Source: Apostichopus japonicus
Lineage: Eukaryota > Echinodermata > Holothuroidea > Aspidochirotida > Stichopodidae
Reading direction: 5' to 3'
NCBI RefSeq assembly: GCF_037975245.1
Contig: NC_092582.1
Location: 20,362,577 to 20,426,576, forward strand
DNA: 64,000 nt
The notes beneath the pieces are model-generated. The model searched no databases. It was not told the DNA's origin and saw nothing but the letters and a program-made list of their open reading frames with translations. Within the stretch, counting starts at the first letter, position 1. The number at the start of each line of letters is the position of its first letter. Both the position numbers and the translations under genes were made by a program. This document shows, piece by piece, positions 11,661 through 52,877 of the stretch.

Positions 11661-14220
11661 AAGTTTTGACATTTGTTTCGAAGTGTTGTTGCTTTACTCC
11701 TTAAATTTGTAATTTTGACATAGTACGGAAAATATGACAGTAAAACTTGATCATGTGATTGTTCATTTGTTCGTTGGAGAGCCCGTGTCAAAGAAATTAC
11801 TATAAAGAGCGCTGTATTATGGTTCGAATACCGTTCTAGCCATAAATATCATTGCTCTTTTCTATTATTTTTTTTCCCAGTCAATATCCGTTGTTTCTTG
11901 ACATGAAAAATGTATAGTATTATAGAAATATAATTATAGAAATTCGACCTGGACTAATAGCAGTGTGTTTTAAGGTCGACGACAAAATAAAGTTATCTTA
12001 AACAGACCCATTACCTCTGTGAAGGTTGCAAGTCAAAGCAATGTTCATTGAAGAAGAAAAAGGCCCAAATTCAGTCTCATTCACTAATTAAAACAAACAC
12101 CCGAGAAGGTGTTTGCGTTTCTGTCACGATAAGATATTATTGAACAAGCAACGTTAGCGGAACATATCAATCGTTCAGAGTATATTTATGTATCTTAACT
12201 TGTAACGTTGAAAATATGTCTATAAAATATCTTTTAATCTTCTTTTCATTATTGGCTATTTATATTGTTACAACGCATATTATCTATCAGCTAACACGTG
12301 GTTCGAACGAAACAACTCGGTGACTATAACTGATCATATATGTCCTGAACTTCACGATCCTTTACAAACATTAAATCGTCGTGAAAATATCATTTGGATT
12401 TTTTTTATGAAGACTTTTTACTACGAATGTTAGTTGAATTGGCATTTGTAAATTGCATCTCTGTTATTGCTAAAGGCTGTGTTCACTTGCTCTCCGCCCA
12501 TTTGCCACCCCCCCCCCATTATTCAACCATAAAGTCTTGCGTTAAGAGCTACTCATATATACCTTATTGTAGTACATAAATATGCTGTAGAATGCACCAT
12601 TTGACGTCTAATTTTGGTATCATGGGAGTCGACTTCAGTGACCCAATGGCAGCAATCCTCCTTTACAAAATATTTGACTCGCCTCTGGGCTAATAAAGGT
12701 TCAGCTCCTACTTAAGTACAGTCACAGAAAGTCTTGACTCGATCCCCCCCCCCCCACATCCTCCTTCCCCAACCCACACCTTAACAAACATTCAACGCCA
12801 CTGCGACCTTGTATGGGAATATATACCAGCAAGCCAGCAATAATAAGCTATACAACAAATAACACACTATGACATTTGTTTAATATTTGGTCCTCATACT
12901 GCGAGACAATATTCGAGGGGTCGAAGATTATTGTCCTGAATATGTTATTCTTACAGGGTGTAATAATGGTAGAATAACAATCCTCAGTAGGCCTTCAACA
13001 CTACACCTCTCTCTTTTAAGCTCTTTTCTTGAATACAAAGTGCAATAACAGACGATATCTTGTCCTCGAAATCGAACTTGTTTTTGTTACGTTATTGAAG
13101 GTATGTTATAGCGAAAAAGTATCTTATGCAGTTTATTTGTCATTTTACAGAATAATAGTTACATGTACAATGGCAGCTGCATGGTTTGGGTCGCGACTCT
13201 GATAAATATGCTGAGCTTGTAGGTGACCATGAACTAAACTATTCTCAAGCTAATGAAACAGAATACTTTGTTTTTCTCATATTCGCCGGATAAAGTTCTT
13301 ATGGTTCGACATCTTATTTACCTTAGAACGTATATGCAACCTTTTCCAGGAAGTTATATGGTTCATGATATAACAATTCGCCGGGTCGCAAAAGGTTTTT
13401 AATTTTCCAGCGCGATAAAGGCCATCATTGGCATACTTAGCTTCTCATTGGCTGGGTCTTGCACTTTTGATGCTGAATTATTCAAATTGGGAAGTTCTTG
13501 CTTACGCGATGTACACGCATGTGTATATATGGATATGTACATACACGTGTACGCAGTGCATCGTGATTCGCATACACGTACTGTATGAACTGGCGACTGT
13601 CACAAGACGAATGCTTTGTTGACAAGTTTTTTCTTTGCTTTTGCGAGGACTTGTATGTGTTCATTAACATCCATCAGTTCGTAAAAAAAGGTTCAATTAT
13701 TGTCTGAAAATCATCTGTCTTGGTATTATTGGCTAAATGAGTTAAAAATATTCTAATTTGGTAGGGAATAAAAATTTGGACTCTACATGGTTTCAACCCC
13801 TACAAGCTGGTATTGTTTCAGCCACTTATAACCTATTTACAGTCACTGCCTCTCTGCAGTAAGAATGGTCATAATGGTCCCTCTGCTAAAACAAAATCCT
13901 TGAAAACTATTACCAGAAAAAAACCAGCTTTCAACAAATGATGCGCACGTTTCTACTTAGTATACATGTACCAACAGTTTTTAATTCAGCATAAATCTGA
14001 AACTTGGAAGAAAAATGCTTAGTGGAACATTTCTCAAACCGTTGCTCTGTGCTCAAACTTTCTTTTTAAAGCCTTGATCTGTTTTCAACATCATTCTCTT
14101 CAAACGTTAACATTAACATACGGAAAATGCATCAATTCATTTTGGGTGCAAAATTGTCACGTTTCTATCATATGGTGATATTTTGTATCATCTTCAAACT
14201 GTTTCGGTTTGATTTAACTT
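11661..14220. other. No gene recognised
   Basis: AT-rich with short poly-C tracts (12510, 12746). No domain found on either strand. Confidence 0.6.
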
Positions 14221-14545
14221 CTTTACAGAGTTGTGCGATGCATAACCACAGACCCTTCACACCCGTGGCATAACACACCGACAAATAAATAAACTTAATT
14301 GTCTACTCAAACGCGTACATTCTGCTGCTAGACTGTTTTCATTTCTGAGTGTAGCAAACTGGCCTTGCGAAAAGTGGTATGTGATGAGCGATTCTGTGCA
14401 GCTGCTGCTAGCTGATATTGTTATGAAGCTTATGCATATGGACCCCAGCCATTGGGAGCGATAAATGCAAATCTTGGCCTTTACCGCGCAGGGTGAAGGA
14501 TTGGGCGCGAAGGAGAGGGGCTGCAAACAAGTGTAACAGGAAATG

Positions 14546-15230
14546 TTACTAAGGCAACCGACAGATGAAGGATTTAACGTATTAGTTAACCACGTGCCTT
14601 TTCACAGAGCTAACATGGAAAAGGTTATGAAACCTACCGCTCAGTATGTTACTATCTTGCGTGAACCAGTTTCGCGATGGTATTCTGTGGTGCAGTATCA
14701 CTCATTATTCAAACTTGCTCTTCGTCTCACTAAAGAGCAGTAGGGAGCCATCAAAACGTCACCTCTTGATGATTTCCTCTCAACAATAGCGAAGTGCAAA
14801 TATTTTTCATGTAGTCTGGGTCATAATAGGCAACTGTTTGATTTAGGATTGACCGAAAAAGTTTATTATACAGATGAATATGCAATACAGAAGAAAATTA
14901 AAACAATAGAAGAAGAATTGGATCTGGTTTTAATTACGGAGTACTTTGATGAATCCTTGCTGCTGTTAAAGAAAATGATGTGCTGGACATTCCAAGACAT
15001 AATGTATATTAAGAAAAAGCAACGTCGAAACGTGAGCCGCGAGCCCACACGTATAGAACAGGCCAATGCGATACGAAAATAGAACAAAGGAGATGTCATG
15101 CTCTATCAACGATTCGATCGAACATTATGGAATAAAATCCATAAATATGGGCCAAATTTTCAGAAAGAATTAAGACGTTTTAGGGAAATGAGTAATGTCA
15201 CAACTAAATCTTGCGTGAATACTACGTCAT
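14546..15230 (+). pseudogene. Galactose-3-O-sulfotransferase-like (GAL3ST) pseudogene
   Basis: One frame carries GFNVLVNHVPFHRANMEKVM, then AQYVTILREPVSRWYSVVQY (the PAPS 3'-phosphate-binding region), TIAKCKYFSCSLGHNRQLFD, LVLITEYFDESLLLLKKMMC and WTFQDIMYIKK, continuing to about 15230. These match the C-terminal half of galactosylceramide/galactose 3-O-sulfotransferases, Golgi type II enzymes that sulfate galactose. In-frame TAG stops at 14741 and about 15080 break it, and the N-terminal half with the 5'-PSB loop is not recognisable. No introns in this part, so it may be retrocopied. Confidence 0.8.
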
Positions 15231-15900
15231 CAGATATCAACGGGAATTGATGAACGTTTCGATAGTCTGGTACAGAATGTATGGTAAGATGTAACTACAC
15301 AAAATGTGACAATACGGTTAAGAGAGTATGGGGAAACATCAGCTAACGGACTCATTGAGAGAAAATCATTGCGTTTTGGGGGATCTGTTTACTAGTTTAA
15401 TTACGTAATCCAAATGACTGAGTAGAAGGAAGTGTGTTTCTGTTTATATAATTCATTTATTTGCTATGAATAACTCAAGGGGAACATTGAATTGGCTTCC
15501 AACCTTACCGGTATATGTCAAGTACTATTTAAACATATATCTGGCTATACCATGGTCATTTCATACAATATCCTTAGGTCATTTCATACCATATCCTTAA
15601 CCACTTGCCTGATATCCCCCAAATTAAGTGGTGAGGTATATCCCCTGGTGATAATACGGACTTGTGCCTTGAACTTTCTTCACAATAAACTAGTAGATAC
15701 GAATGGACGAGTAAAAGTGAAAAGTGATCTTTCATGTTTTCTAAATTCACAGTTACAATGGTGGCTGAAATTAAGGCTCAAGTGATAAAAGAAAGAACGC
15801 TGCCTCACTCAAAGAGGAGTTTATAAATGAAAGGTGCGATTTTTAAACAAGCTAATATTCTTCCCTTAATCAATAAATTGTTCATGGTGGGTGTTTGCGT
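15231..15900. other. No gene recognised
   Basis: Includes a small direct repeat TAGGTCATTTCATAC (15570-15600). No supported gene. Confidence 0.5.
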
Positions 15901-15906
15901 TGAAAG

Positions 15907-15907
<1 letters not shown>

Positions 15908-16004
<97 letters not shown>
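15908..16004. repeat. (TA)n(TG)n microsatellite
   Basis: About 85 bp of TA, then TG. Confidence 0.95.
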
Positions 16005-16144
16005 ATTACTGGTAGGTGTGCTCCTATTCCACACATTACCACAGTTTAGACAATATGCAGTATCCTATAGTAGCCTTTATGTAAACAGATCGGTAGTGTA
16101 CCATATATGTGGACTCCATAGGTTGCCTTAGATTCCTAGTTTGT

Positions 16145-16522
16145 CAAGGGCGTAGGAACCGGGGGGGCTGGGGAGCGCCAGCCCCCCCCCCAGTGAAAAA
16201 TGTGGAGGGGCGGAAGTATCATTCCGCCCCCCCCCCGCTCCGCAAGTCAGAAAACCCCTTTTTCATTTCCAAATGAGAAAAAAATCTCATTTGGAGTACC
16301 AAATTGCATCTAAGGCCAGGTGAAAATACAAAATTAAGTTTGCAAAATGGAGTGAGTGCTGAAGTGTGCTATATTGCACCAACTTGCATCTGAGGCCATC
16401 TGGAAATGCAAAAAATTCAAAAGGGGAGGGGGACACCCCCTCCCCTTAGACCCCTCCCCCAGGCCAGCCATCAGTCTTCAGCCCCCCACCCCCCCACTCA
16501 AAAGTACCTTCCTACGCCACTG
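16145..16522. mobile_element. hAT-like MITE (CAAGGGCGTAGGAA...TTCCTACGCCACTG)
   Basis: 378-bp element with G/C-run-rich interior, terminal inverted repeats around CGTAGGAA and a near-perfect 8-bp target duplication (TAGTTTGT / TTGTTTGT). No coding capacity. A related copy is split by a LINE at 25902-29899. Confidence 0.7.
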
Positions 16523-17046
16523 TTGTTTGTTGTGATTTAGCCATGATATTTAACACACATACTTCGCTGATGCTCTAGATAACAGCCTGCAACATATGAC
16601 TGTGCATGCAGCAATCCTTTATTTTGCCTGAATAGGTTTAATTTTTTTGTTTTCCAGAGAGGAGATTTACTGTGGATATGCTTTCGTTATTTCTTGCATC
16701 AATGTTAAGAATATGTGGAGAAAATTAATTGAATTTGCGGCCTATATACATACGTTGTGTTTTATAATCAGCCCCATGGATTTTAGTCCTACTTGTTGCT
16801 CTCATCTGTGGAAGCTATCTCTCTCACCGTTTTGTTTTGTCCTTTATTATTGTTAATTAGGAAGTAACGAAATGCCAAACCACAAAAACTCACTGATAAT
16901 ATCACTGAAGAACGTTATCATCACTAAAAAAAGGGTAAGTCGGGTTTGTATCTGTGTTGGTTCATGCGATGATATTGGGGCAGGATGAAATCGGTAGAAA
17001 CACTTCTACTATAGCCGTTAAACTTAAAGCATCAATTGTGCTTGTC

Positions 17047-17052
17047 TTTATT
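17047..17052 (-). terminator. Possible Bf polyadenylation signal
   Basis: AATAAA on the minus strand, about 350 nt beyond the Bf stop. The homologous site beside the Bf-2 exon reads AATACA. Another AATAAA lies near 16843. Use is inferred only. Confidence 0.4.
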
Positions 17053-17397
17053 CGTAAGGTCACAAGTAAAACATTTCATAACTTTTTGTCTAGCACATTT
17101 GGTGCGATATCCTCTCAGTTAAATCTAAAACATTCATTGGTTCACTTTTTTTTATATTATTATTCTTCTGCTATTTTAAGTCAACCTTTTCGTGGCTTAT
17201 CTGACAACATTATGTTACAATAACTATCGGCTACTAATGAGATTTTTTTACAAATTAGATGCATCAAACATTGAAAGTAAAACAAAGAAACTATTTCCAA
17301 CGTCAGTTTTTTTAAAAGTCCTGTTATGGGAAGTGTTCACTATCGATATATTTGTCCCTATCTATAAACCGTTACCGGGACCACGTCTGTATCTAAT

Positions 17398-44956
<27,559 letters not shown>

Positions 44957-44989
44957 CTACTTTAAGCAAATGTCTCGAGAATTGAGTCT

Positions 44990-46200
44990 GTACTATCCAA
45001 ACAAGTCGGGATCAGATAGGCTGGAAATATTCAAGTGATTGAATTTCCAGCACTTATAGCATCGTTTGCGTTTATAATTGTACGTGCATGGTACTATTAT
45101 ATTGTGAAATGCATCATTTGAAAAAAAAAAACATTGAAGATATTTTCTAATTATTAACGATAACAATACACGATGTACTTGCTGGTGTTCAGGGAAAAAG
45201 CAGAGGCGGAAGTGGATGCAATCTATCGTAAGGGAGGGGGGGGTGAGGGGGGATGTTGGACTGAATGTTGGAAGCGAAAGGCCACAAATTAAGTTCCATC
45301 AAAACTTTCCGACAGAGTAAATCCTCTGAATTATAAGAGCATCGTGTGTTAGAGCAACTTTACATGGTTATTAATTTAATTGGTTAAGTAATTAGAGGCA
45401 TATTTGCATGTTAGAAACCTAACCGATCCAATTTTAATTATCAATATCTTGAGAACGCCATCTAAATATTGGATGGAACTATCACCAGGATGCTTGAAAT
45501 ATGTTCCCCTCTTTCATAATCAGAAGGATCTTTAAAGATCATAACATTCCAAATATTCATATTTGATGATCGGTATGACTTTCACACTCCCTTCATAAAC
45601 TTGTGCAGAAATCTTTCAGAAATAACATGCGCACCGTTAATATTCTTATCGGGAATTACTAAACACTGTACATAGTCAATAATCCAGGGGATATTTTGGG
45701 TCCATATTAAGTTCCCATACCCCACATTGATGACATCACATTTTCTTCTGAAGGCAATGATAGTCCCGGGATTGATTTATTGAAAAATCCGATAAGGACT
45801 TTCATGCAGGTTCCCTTTTCATCGTATCAACTACTGCACTGACAAGATCAAAATGGTCCGGTTGTCCAAGTTGAATGTACATCATTGTGTGAGTACGTAT
45901 GACATAAAAGCATGCATGATCGCTAAGATACGGTTCCGAAAGTTGGTGAAGGTTTTGGTTATTCATAACTTGGGAATTATTCATCTACGGGATGCAATAT
46001 ACTGATGGGAAAACTTGTATGTTTGATGAAGCCTTGAGTTGACAGATATTCGAGTATTCTAAATGTATCACAAGTTAGCGAAAACCCCAAAGAAAAAAGG
46101 GGCCAAAAAGGAAAAGTACAGCTTGGAAGAACGCCTGCTATTACGACGTCACGTATTATAATTGCCTGGTGTGAGGAGATGTGTATCTGGGACAGACGCC
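44990..46200. other. Bf upstream region, no gene recognised
   Basis: Would hold the Bf promoter. No confident TATA box or factor site could be called. A G run lies at 45232-45255. Confidence 0.4.
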
Positions 46201-46204
46201 TTGA

Positions 46205-47660
46205 AACAATACCTCAAGTTCGCAAGTATGTGCTAAGATCAGGGTTTCCAGTAACGATGTGTTATTAATAAAATACATGAAGTTAGCAACTATGAGTTAA
46301 AATGAGGGTTTCCAGTGTCGATGTGTTATTAATACAATACCGCAAGTTAGCAACTAGTTGTTAAAATGAGGGTTTCCAGTGTCGATGTGATATTACTAAA
46401 ATACCCGAGTCGAATAAGTAATAAGGTGTGAAGATGAATGTTTCCAGTGTCGTTCTGATATTATTACAATACCTCAAGTAAGCAACTAGGTGTTAAGATG
46501 AGGATTTCCAGTGTCGATGTCATATTATTACAATACATCAAGTAAGCAAATAGGTGTTAAGATGATTATTTCCAGTGTCGATGTAATATTATTACAATAC
46601 ATCAAGTAAGCAAATAGGTGTTAAGATGATTATTTCCAGTGTCGATGTAATTTTATTACAATACATCAAGTAAGCTAATAGGTGTTAAGATGATTATTTC
46701 CAGTGTCGATGTAATATTATTACAATACATCAAGTAAGCAAATAGGTGTTAAGATGATTATTTCCAGTGTCGATGTAATATTAATAAAATACCCCTAGTT
46801 AGCAACTAGGCGTTAGATGAGGTTCCAGTATCGGTGTGATATTATTACAATACATCAAGTTAGCAACTAGGTGTTAAGATCAGGGTTTCCAGTGTCGATG
46901 TGTTATTAAAACAATACCGCAAGTTAGCAACTAGGAGTTAAAATGAGGGTTTTCAGTGTCGATGTGTTATTAATACAATACCTCAAGTTAGCAACTAGGT
47001 GTTAAAATGAGGGTTTCCAGTGTCGATCTGATATTATTACAATACATCAAGTTAGCAACTAGGTGTTAAAAATGAGGGTTTCCAGTGTCGATCTGATATT
47101 ATTACAATACATCAAGTTAGCAACTAGGTGTTAAAATGAGGGTTTCAAGTGTCGATGTGATATGATCACAATACATCAAGTTAGCAACTAGGCGTTAGAT
47201 GAGGGTTTCCAGTATCGATGTGATATTATTACAATACATCAAGTTAACAACTAGAGGTTAAGATGAGGATTTCCAGTGTCGATGAGTTATTGTAAAATAC
47301 CCCAGGTTAGCAACTAGGTGTTAAGATGAGGGTTTCCAGTGTCGATCTGATATTAATACATCACATCAAGTTAACAACTAGGTGTTAAGATGAGGGTTTC
47401 CAGTGTCGATGTAATATTATTAAAATACCTCAAGTTAGCAACCTGGTTTTAAGATGTAGGTTTCCAGTGTCGATGTGATATAATAAAATTCCCAAGTCAA
47501 ATAAGAAATAAGTTGTTAAGATGAGGATTTCCAGTGTCGATGTCATATTATTACAATACCCGAGTCAAATAAGAAACTAGGTGATAAGATGTAGGTTTTC
47601 AGTATCGATGTCATATTATTACAGTACCTCAAGTTAGTAACTAGGTGCTAAAATGAGGGT
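46205..47660. repeat. 64-bp satellite (about 23 units)
   Basis: Units around CAAGTTAGCAACTAGGTGTT, then AGATGAGGGTTTCCAGTGTC, GATGTGATATTATTACAATA, CAT. Five adjacent units sharing GATGATTATTTCCAGTG (46555-46790) show a local expansion. Confidence 0.92.
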
Positions 47661-47825
47661 TTCCAGTGTTAATGCTTCCAGTATCAATGTTTCCAGTATT
47701 ATTATTTCCAGTATAAATGTTTCCAGTATTAATGTTTCCAGTATCAATGTTTCCAGTGTTAATGTTTCCAGTATCAATGTTTCTAGTATCAATGTTTCCA
47801 GCATCAATGTTTCCAGTATTTTGTG
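47660..47825. repeat. 15-bp satellite derived from the 64-bp unit
   Basis: Eleven or so units of TTTCCAGTATCAATG, which is the TTTCCAGTGTCGATG segment of the neighbouring 64-bp repeat. Being 15 bp, it reads as a periodic peptide on both strands; not a gene. Confidence 0.9.
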
Positions 47826-48870
47826 ATATTATTACATCTTCCATTTTGTTGTCACGTTGTTTGCCACCGGAATATTCCCGTATAAGATATTCGTCAATCT
47901 TTTCTTTTGATTTCAATTATGAGGTATTAACAAAACAAAATAATGCAACAATTAAGGAATATTGAACGATGGAACGATAAGTATGGTAAACTGTCAGAAA
48001 AGGGTAGGAAGTCATTCTTATAGGTTGTACCTACCATTTTGCATAAGACAGCTGAATGCAGCCAACACCAGTATGATCCACCCCTTGGACATAGTTCCCG
48101 ACATGAGATATAACTGTCGAAAAACACGAATTATAAATACACTTATTTGAATTATCTGCTTGCATGGTAATATTGATAATTACTCACACACTTCACGATT
48201 CTTATCTTTAACTTTAAACACTAGTGCATGATATCATCAAAAATTCCACCTTAAACTCTAGTTAAGATATTATGTTTCGTAAATGAATCGAGTCATAACT
48301 TAACGTTTAAAACTAGAGAAAATAAAAGTACGAGGTGTTGTTTATTGGCGTCATGAGGCGAGTTCACTGTAATTTCGGTGGACTTTGGAGGCTTGGGTAG
48401 CCGTAACGACATTCGTAGAGATAGAAATGATGGTTACAAAAGCCGTACTTCATGTTTCTGGTATCAACATTGCCACACATAAAATGTTCTGGAATGGTGA
48501 CATAAGGCAGAATTTTGATATGTCATAGCTCAAAAAATAATGAGTGCTGGAAATGTTTCTATGTAGCTATTCTGGTTTTCAAGATATTGATTGGGTGAAA
48601 TCATCCGATGCTACTAAATTGTTAGTGGGTGGGCCGTTTCGAAAAAAGAACCATCGTGACACTATCTAAGCGGAGCCAGTAAATTTTTGTCAAAAATGCC
48701 TCCTAGACTGCCGGAAGTGGCACTTCCTAGGCCTTGTAAGTTTGCATCTAAACATTATTTATTTTGAGGTCTTATGTTTCAGAAATTTACACTTAAAAGA
48801 GAGGGTAAATTAGAAAAGTTTATTCGGTAATTAACTTTCTAGAAAAATAAGAATTAACGTTACTTTATAA

Positions 48871-49251
48871 CAGTGGCGGAGCGTCCATACAGTCAGGGGG
48901 GGGGGGGGGGAACCACCCTCCGACGGACTCAAATGGACTAATGGCGCCCTTTTCAGCTTTTTACCACTTTTTACATATTCGCTATTATTGACTTTTTATT
49001 GCACTCTCATCTACCTATTGACATTTTTCACATTTCTGTTGACGATGACACCTATTTATTCTTCGTTCTTCTGCAAATTAGCAAGGCCTGGTAAGGGTAA
49101 TTTCAGGCGATCTAGGGAGTATCTTTACTCAAAAAAATCTCCACGCTCCGCGCCAACCTGTGGTGCGCTCCGCTTAGATAGTGTCGAAAGCGCCACTACA
49201 GACCATTCTCGACCCCCCCCCCCCTGACCAATACCCCTAGCTCCGCCACTG
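48871..49251. mobile_element. hAT-like MITE, 381 bp
   Basis: Terminal inverted repeats CAGTGGCGGAGC / GCTCCGCCACTG and an exact 8-bp duplication CTTTATAA (48863-48870, 49252-49259). Same family as 51844-52230, reversed. Confidence 0.9.
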
Positions 49252-49913
49252 CTTTATAAGCTCTGCTTTATTCATTGCTTTCAACAGGTTAATTAAGATA
49301 TAACAGCACGCTATGCCATTTATATGGTAGCCACAGCCTTTATATTCTGAGGGGAAGCCAGATGGGGAATTTAAAGCGTAAATGATTGTTAGGTTTGTGT
49401 TATCATTGTTTGTTTCACATGCCAAAAAGGGACCTACTGGGGAGGGGCGAGGGGAGGTGAAAACGAGCTGAGTGGGCCGTGTAGGGGATTGCCTCAGTAT
49501 TCTTAGTTAAACTATTGGGCGCTGTTATAGGAACAATGAAATTGATAGATGTAGTAAATATATTTATGAAAAGTACTTTAACATTAGACTGCTACACTGC
49601 TGAATCTAAATCTTAAAACCAATCGGTTAAATCTAAGGAGCTCTCTACATTTATTGTTTTTCTAACAAACCCGTGAAAACCAAGCCAAACGCACGGTCAT
49701 CATATCTGCGATCGTGCATATACGTTGCGAGCGGCCTTTTTACTAAGATCATGTGTAGCATTATGTTCCCCTTGTAGGGGAATTGTGATACACACCTGAC
49801 GATGATCATACCATCACAGTCTACATGCACGGGGACAGGGCTTGAAAGCGGATCAGTCGTTCGGTGTTGCATGCCCAGGTTCTTTCTTTGTGACTTGTCT
49901 TAAAGTGTACCCC

Positions 49914-49916
<3 letters not shown>

Positions 49917-49946
<30 letters not shown>
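49917..49946. repeat. (TA)n microsatellite, short
   Basis: 30 bp of TA. Confidence 0.9.
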
Positions 49947-49949
<3 letters not shown>

Positions 49950-49984
49950 TCGAGTTTATATATATCGAATATCAGGTTTTCAAA

Positions 49985-50165
49985 ACTGTGAATCACTGTG
50001 GTCGAGTGGTACGTATTTCGGTTCGTGACACCAAGATCCGGGGTTCGATTCCTACCTTCGCCTGATGAGTCCCAAAAGGACGTAACCAGTCGTGAAGTGG
50101 AATTTTTCTGGTGTGTTATTCTTTATTGATTTACTATATCTGTTATAACACTTGCTACACATTCA
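49985..50165 (+). repeat. tRNA-related SINE, family B
   Basis: A box TGGTCGAGTGGT, B box GGGTTCGATTCC, and GATGAGTCCCAAAAGGACG. Followed shortly by a long (TA)n tract. Confidence 0.75.
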
Positions 50166-50204
50166 TTTCTTATTTACGGCTTGGCTTGCCTATAAAGAGT
50201 GGTT

Positions 50205-50469
<265 letters not shown>

Positions 50470-50983
50470 ATGTCGAGTTGCTTAGCACCATACGAGATCT
50501 AGAGATTATTGCAGTACATTATTACTTCCATTGTCTCATACACCGGGGTTTCCGTTTGCCAATTCCTTTCAATTTCGTGATTGTTTTTCTTTCGATAAGG
50601 GTTCTTTGCAGGGTATTACCCATTTATATACGAATTCCTTTTATTTGAAGTCTTTTGAGTTCGTTTCTTGCGAATCGGAAATAGTTAATGTATTGATAGG
50701 TGTTTGTAAAGCCGTTAAACGATCTGCAGGGCCACGGTTCAAGTTTATTGAACTGAAAATGCAAGGATCGGTCGAACTTGATAAAATGTAGAGTAAAAAG
50801 TCTGGTATTTACCTGAAAAAAACCTGCTGACTCGGCGATCTTCATAGACCAACTTGTTTATGTCTCTCACTTTAATATCGGTATAAGCCTGTGCGATGGC
50901 AACTATACGCTAAAGTACTATATTGTTTTGTTTTCATCGTTTCGGAGGATAGTTCTTATCAGTGTTTATACTGATATATGAAA

Positions 50984-51004
50984 TATATATATATATATAA
51001 TATA

Positions 51005-51066
<62 letters not shown>
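50984..51066. repeat. (TA)n/(TATG)n microsatellite
   Basis: TA arms around five TATG units. Confidence 0.95.
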
Positions 51067-51069
<3 letters not shown>

Positions 51070-51537
51070 GAAAATTGTAATGAGTTGGAAAATCAAGAAC
51101 AGTGAAAAAACTCTCAGCCTCCACCGGGATTCGAACCACGGGCCTTGCGCTCTGTACGCGGACACCATAACCACTAGGCTATGGACGCTGATTGTATGTT
51201 CAGAGGTTCGAAACCGGTAAGGAAGGTCGTAATTCCACTGTAGGCGTTCGTCACCTGTATCGAACAATACTAGTTCTGTTTGGTGACATATTTTGCCTTA
51301 CTCTAGAGATCAAACATGATGCTAACCAACTCGAAATCATTTGTGATTCCGAAAGCCGGATCTCGAAAGAGATACTTTGAACAGACTTTATGTTAATGCA
51401 ATGGAGGTAAACGACAAAGGCAAATGAATATATATAAATGAAAATCGTAATGAGTTGGAAAATCAAGAACAGTGAAAAAACTCTCAGCCTCCACCGGGAT
51501 TCGAACCACGGGCCTTCCGCTCTGTACGCGGACACCC

Positions 51538-52591
51538 CAGGCGCGGCGGAACGGAAAAATTATTGGGGGGGGGGGGTAATGAGTGGAGACTATCTAAGCG
51601 GAGCGCGGAGCGTACAAGAAAATTTTGCTTTTTTTCAAACCCCCAGATGGCCGGAAGCGGCACTTTCCGAGTGTTTTATGCTGCGAATACCTAGCCCTAA
51701 AATATGGGTCTCAAGCCTGCAATTTCTCAGATTGCACGTAAAAGTCTGTAAAAACATTGTAATTTGTATATTCGATGGGTTTTTTAAGAGAGTAGCTATT
51801 ACTCGTAGTGTACTCGCAAAGATGTTTTTGAGTGTAGTAAGGGCAGTGGCGGAGCTAGGGTATTGGTCATGGAGGGCAAGGATGGTCTGTAGGGGCGCTT
51901 TCGACACTATCTAAGCGGAGCGCCACCACAGGTTGGCGCGGAGCGTACAGAAAATTTCTGAGTAAAGATACTCCCTAGATTGCAGGAAATGACCCTTTCC
52001 GGGGCCTTGCTAATTTGCAGATAAACGGAGAAAAAATAGGTGTCGTCGCGATTTTGTCGGAAAATTACACCAACAGAATATGACAAATGTCATAAAATAG
52101 CAATAAAATAGTCAAAAATCGCGAATAAGTAAAAAGTAGTGAAAAGCTGAAAAGGGCGCCAGCAGTCCATTTGAGTCGGTCAGGGGGGGGGCATCCGCCC
52201 CTGACTGTATATATGGACGCTCCGCCACTAAGTAAGGGGATGTTGGAGAACTGGCTGAAATGAGGCAAGTCATTGGCCTAAGACGAAGTTGTGTTACGCT
52301 TACCGGTACTCACACTCACTGCTTCCACTTTTCACGGGGCGTGAAGACGCGGTTGGGGTGACAATGTGGTCTATAGCCAGGGGACGGGCCGAGGGTCCCC
52401 CAGCAATTACTAAAATTATTACACCTATAGAGTATACGTGTGCATCGGACAGATCGACAAGTATGCATTGAAAAATGGGCAGATGCACGTTTCGGAGCCT
52501 TGGTAAATATTGGGGGGGGGGGGCTTATCATGCATTTGCCCCCTCAACATTTTTATTGGCCCCCCAAGCCCCCCCGGTTCCGCCGCCACTG
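51538..52591. mobile_element. hAT-like element, 1054 bp, inside a SINE unit
   Basis: Inverted ends CAGGCGCGGCGGAACGG / CCGGTTCCGCCGCCACTG and exact 8-bp duplication GGACACCC (51530-51537, 52592-52599). No transposase seen; contains the nested MITE below. Confidence 0.85.
51844..52230. mobile_element. Nested hAT-like MITE, 387 bp
   Basis: Ends CAGTGGCGGAGC / GCTCCGCCACTA, exact duplication AGTAAGGG (51836-51843, 52231-52238). Interior matches 48871-49251 in reverse. Confidence 0.9.
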
Positions 52592-52782
52592 GGACACCCT
52601 AATCACTAGGCTATGGACGCTGATTGTATGTCCAGAGGTTCGAAACCGGTAAGGAAGGTCGTAATTCCACTGTAGGCGTTCGTCACCTGTATCGAACAAT
52701 ACTAGTTCTGTTTTGTTGACATATTTTGCCTTACTCTAGAGATCAAACGTGATGCTAACCAGCTCGAAATCATTTGTGTGTG

Positions 52783-52877
<95 letters not shown>

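Larger units (their letters stand above)
51067..52785 (-). repeat. tRNA-related repeat, family A: two tandem units, one split
   Basis: Unit 1 is 51067-51436. Unit 2 is 51437-51537 continued at 52592-52785; a hAT element interrupts it. Cores read TCCACCGGGATTCGAACC and CACTAGGCTATGGACGCTG on the plus strand. Confidence 0.75.

Noticed and set aside
46205-47660. Regular repeats resembling a CRISPR array
   Set aside because: No unique spacers; the whole 64-bp unit repeats, in a eukaryotic context.
47641-47965. Repetitive peptides NIDTGNINTG and MFPVSMFPVL
   Set aside because: Translations of the 15-bp satellite on either strand.
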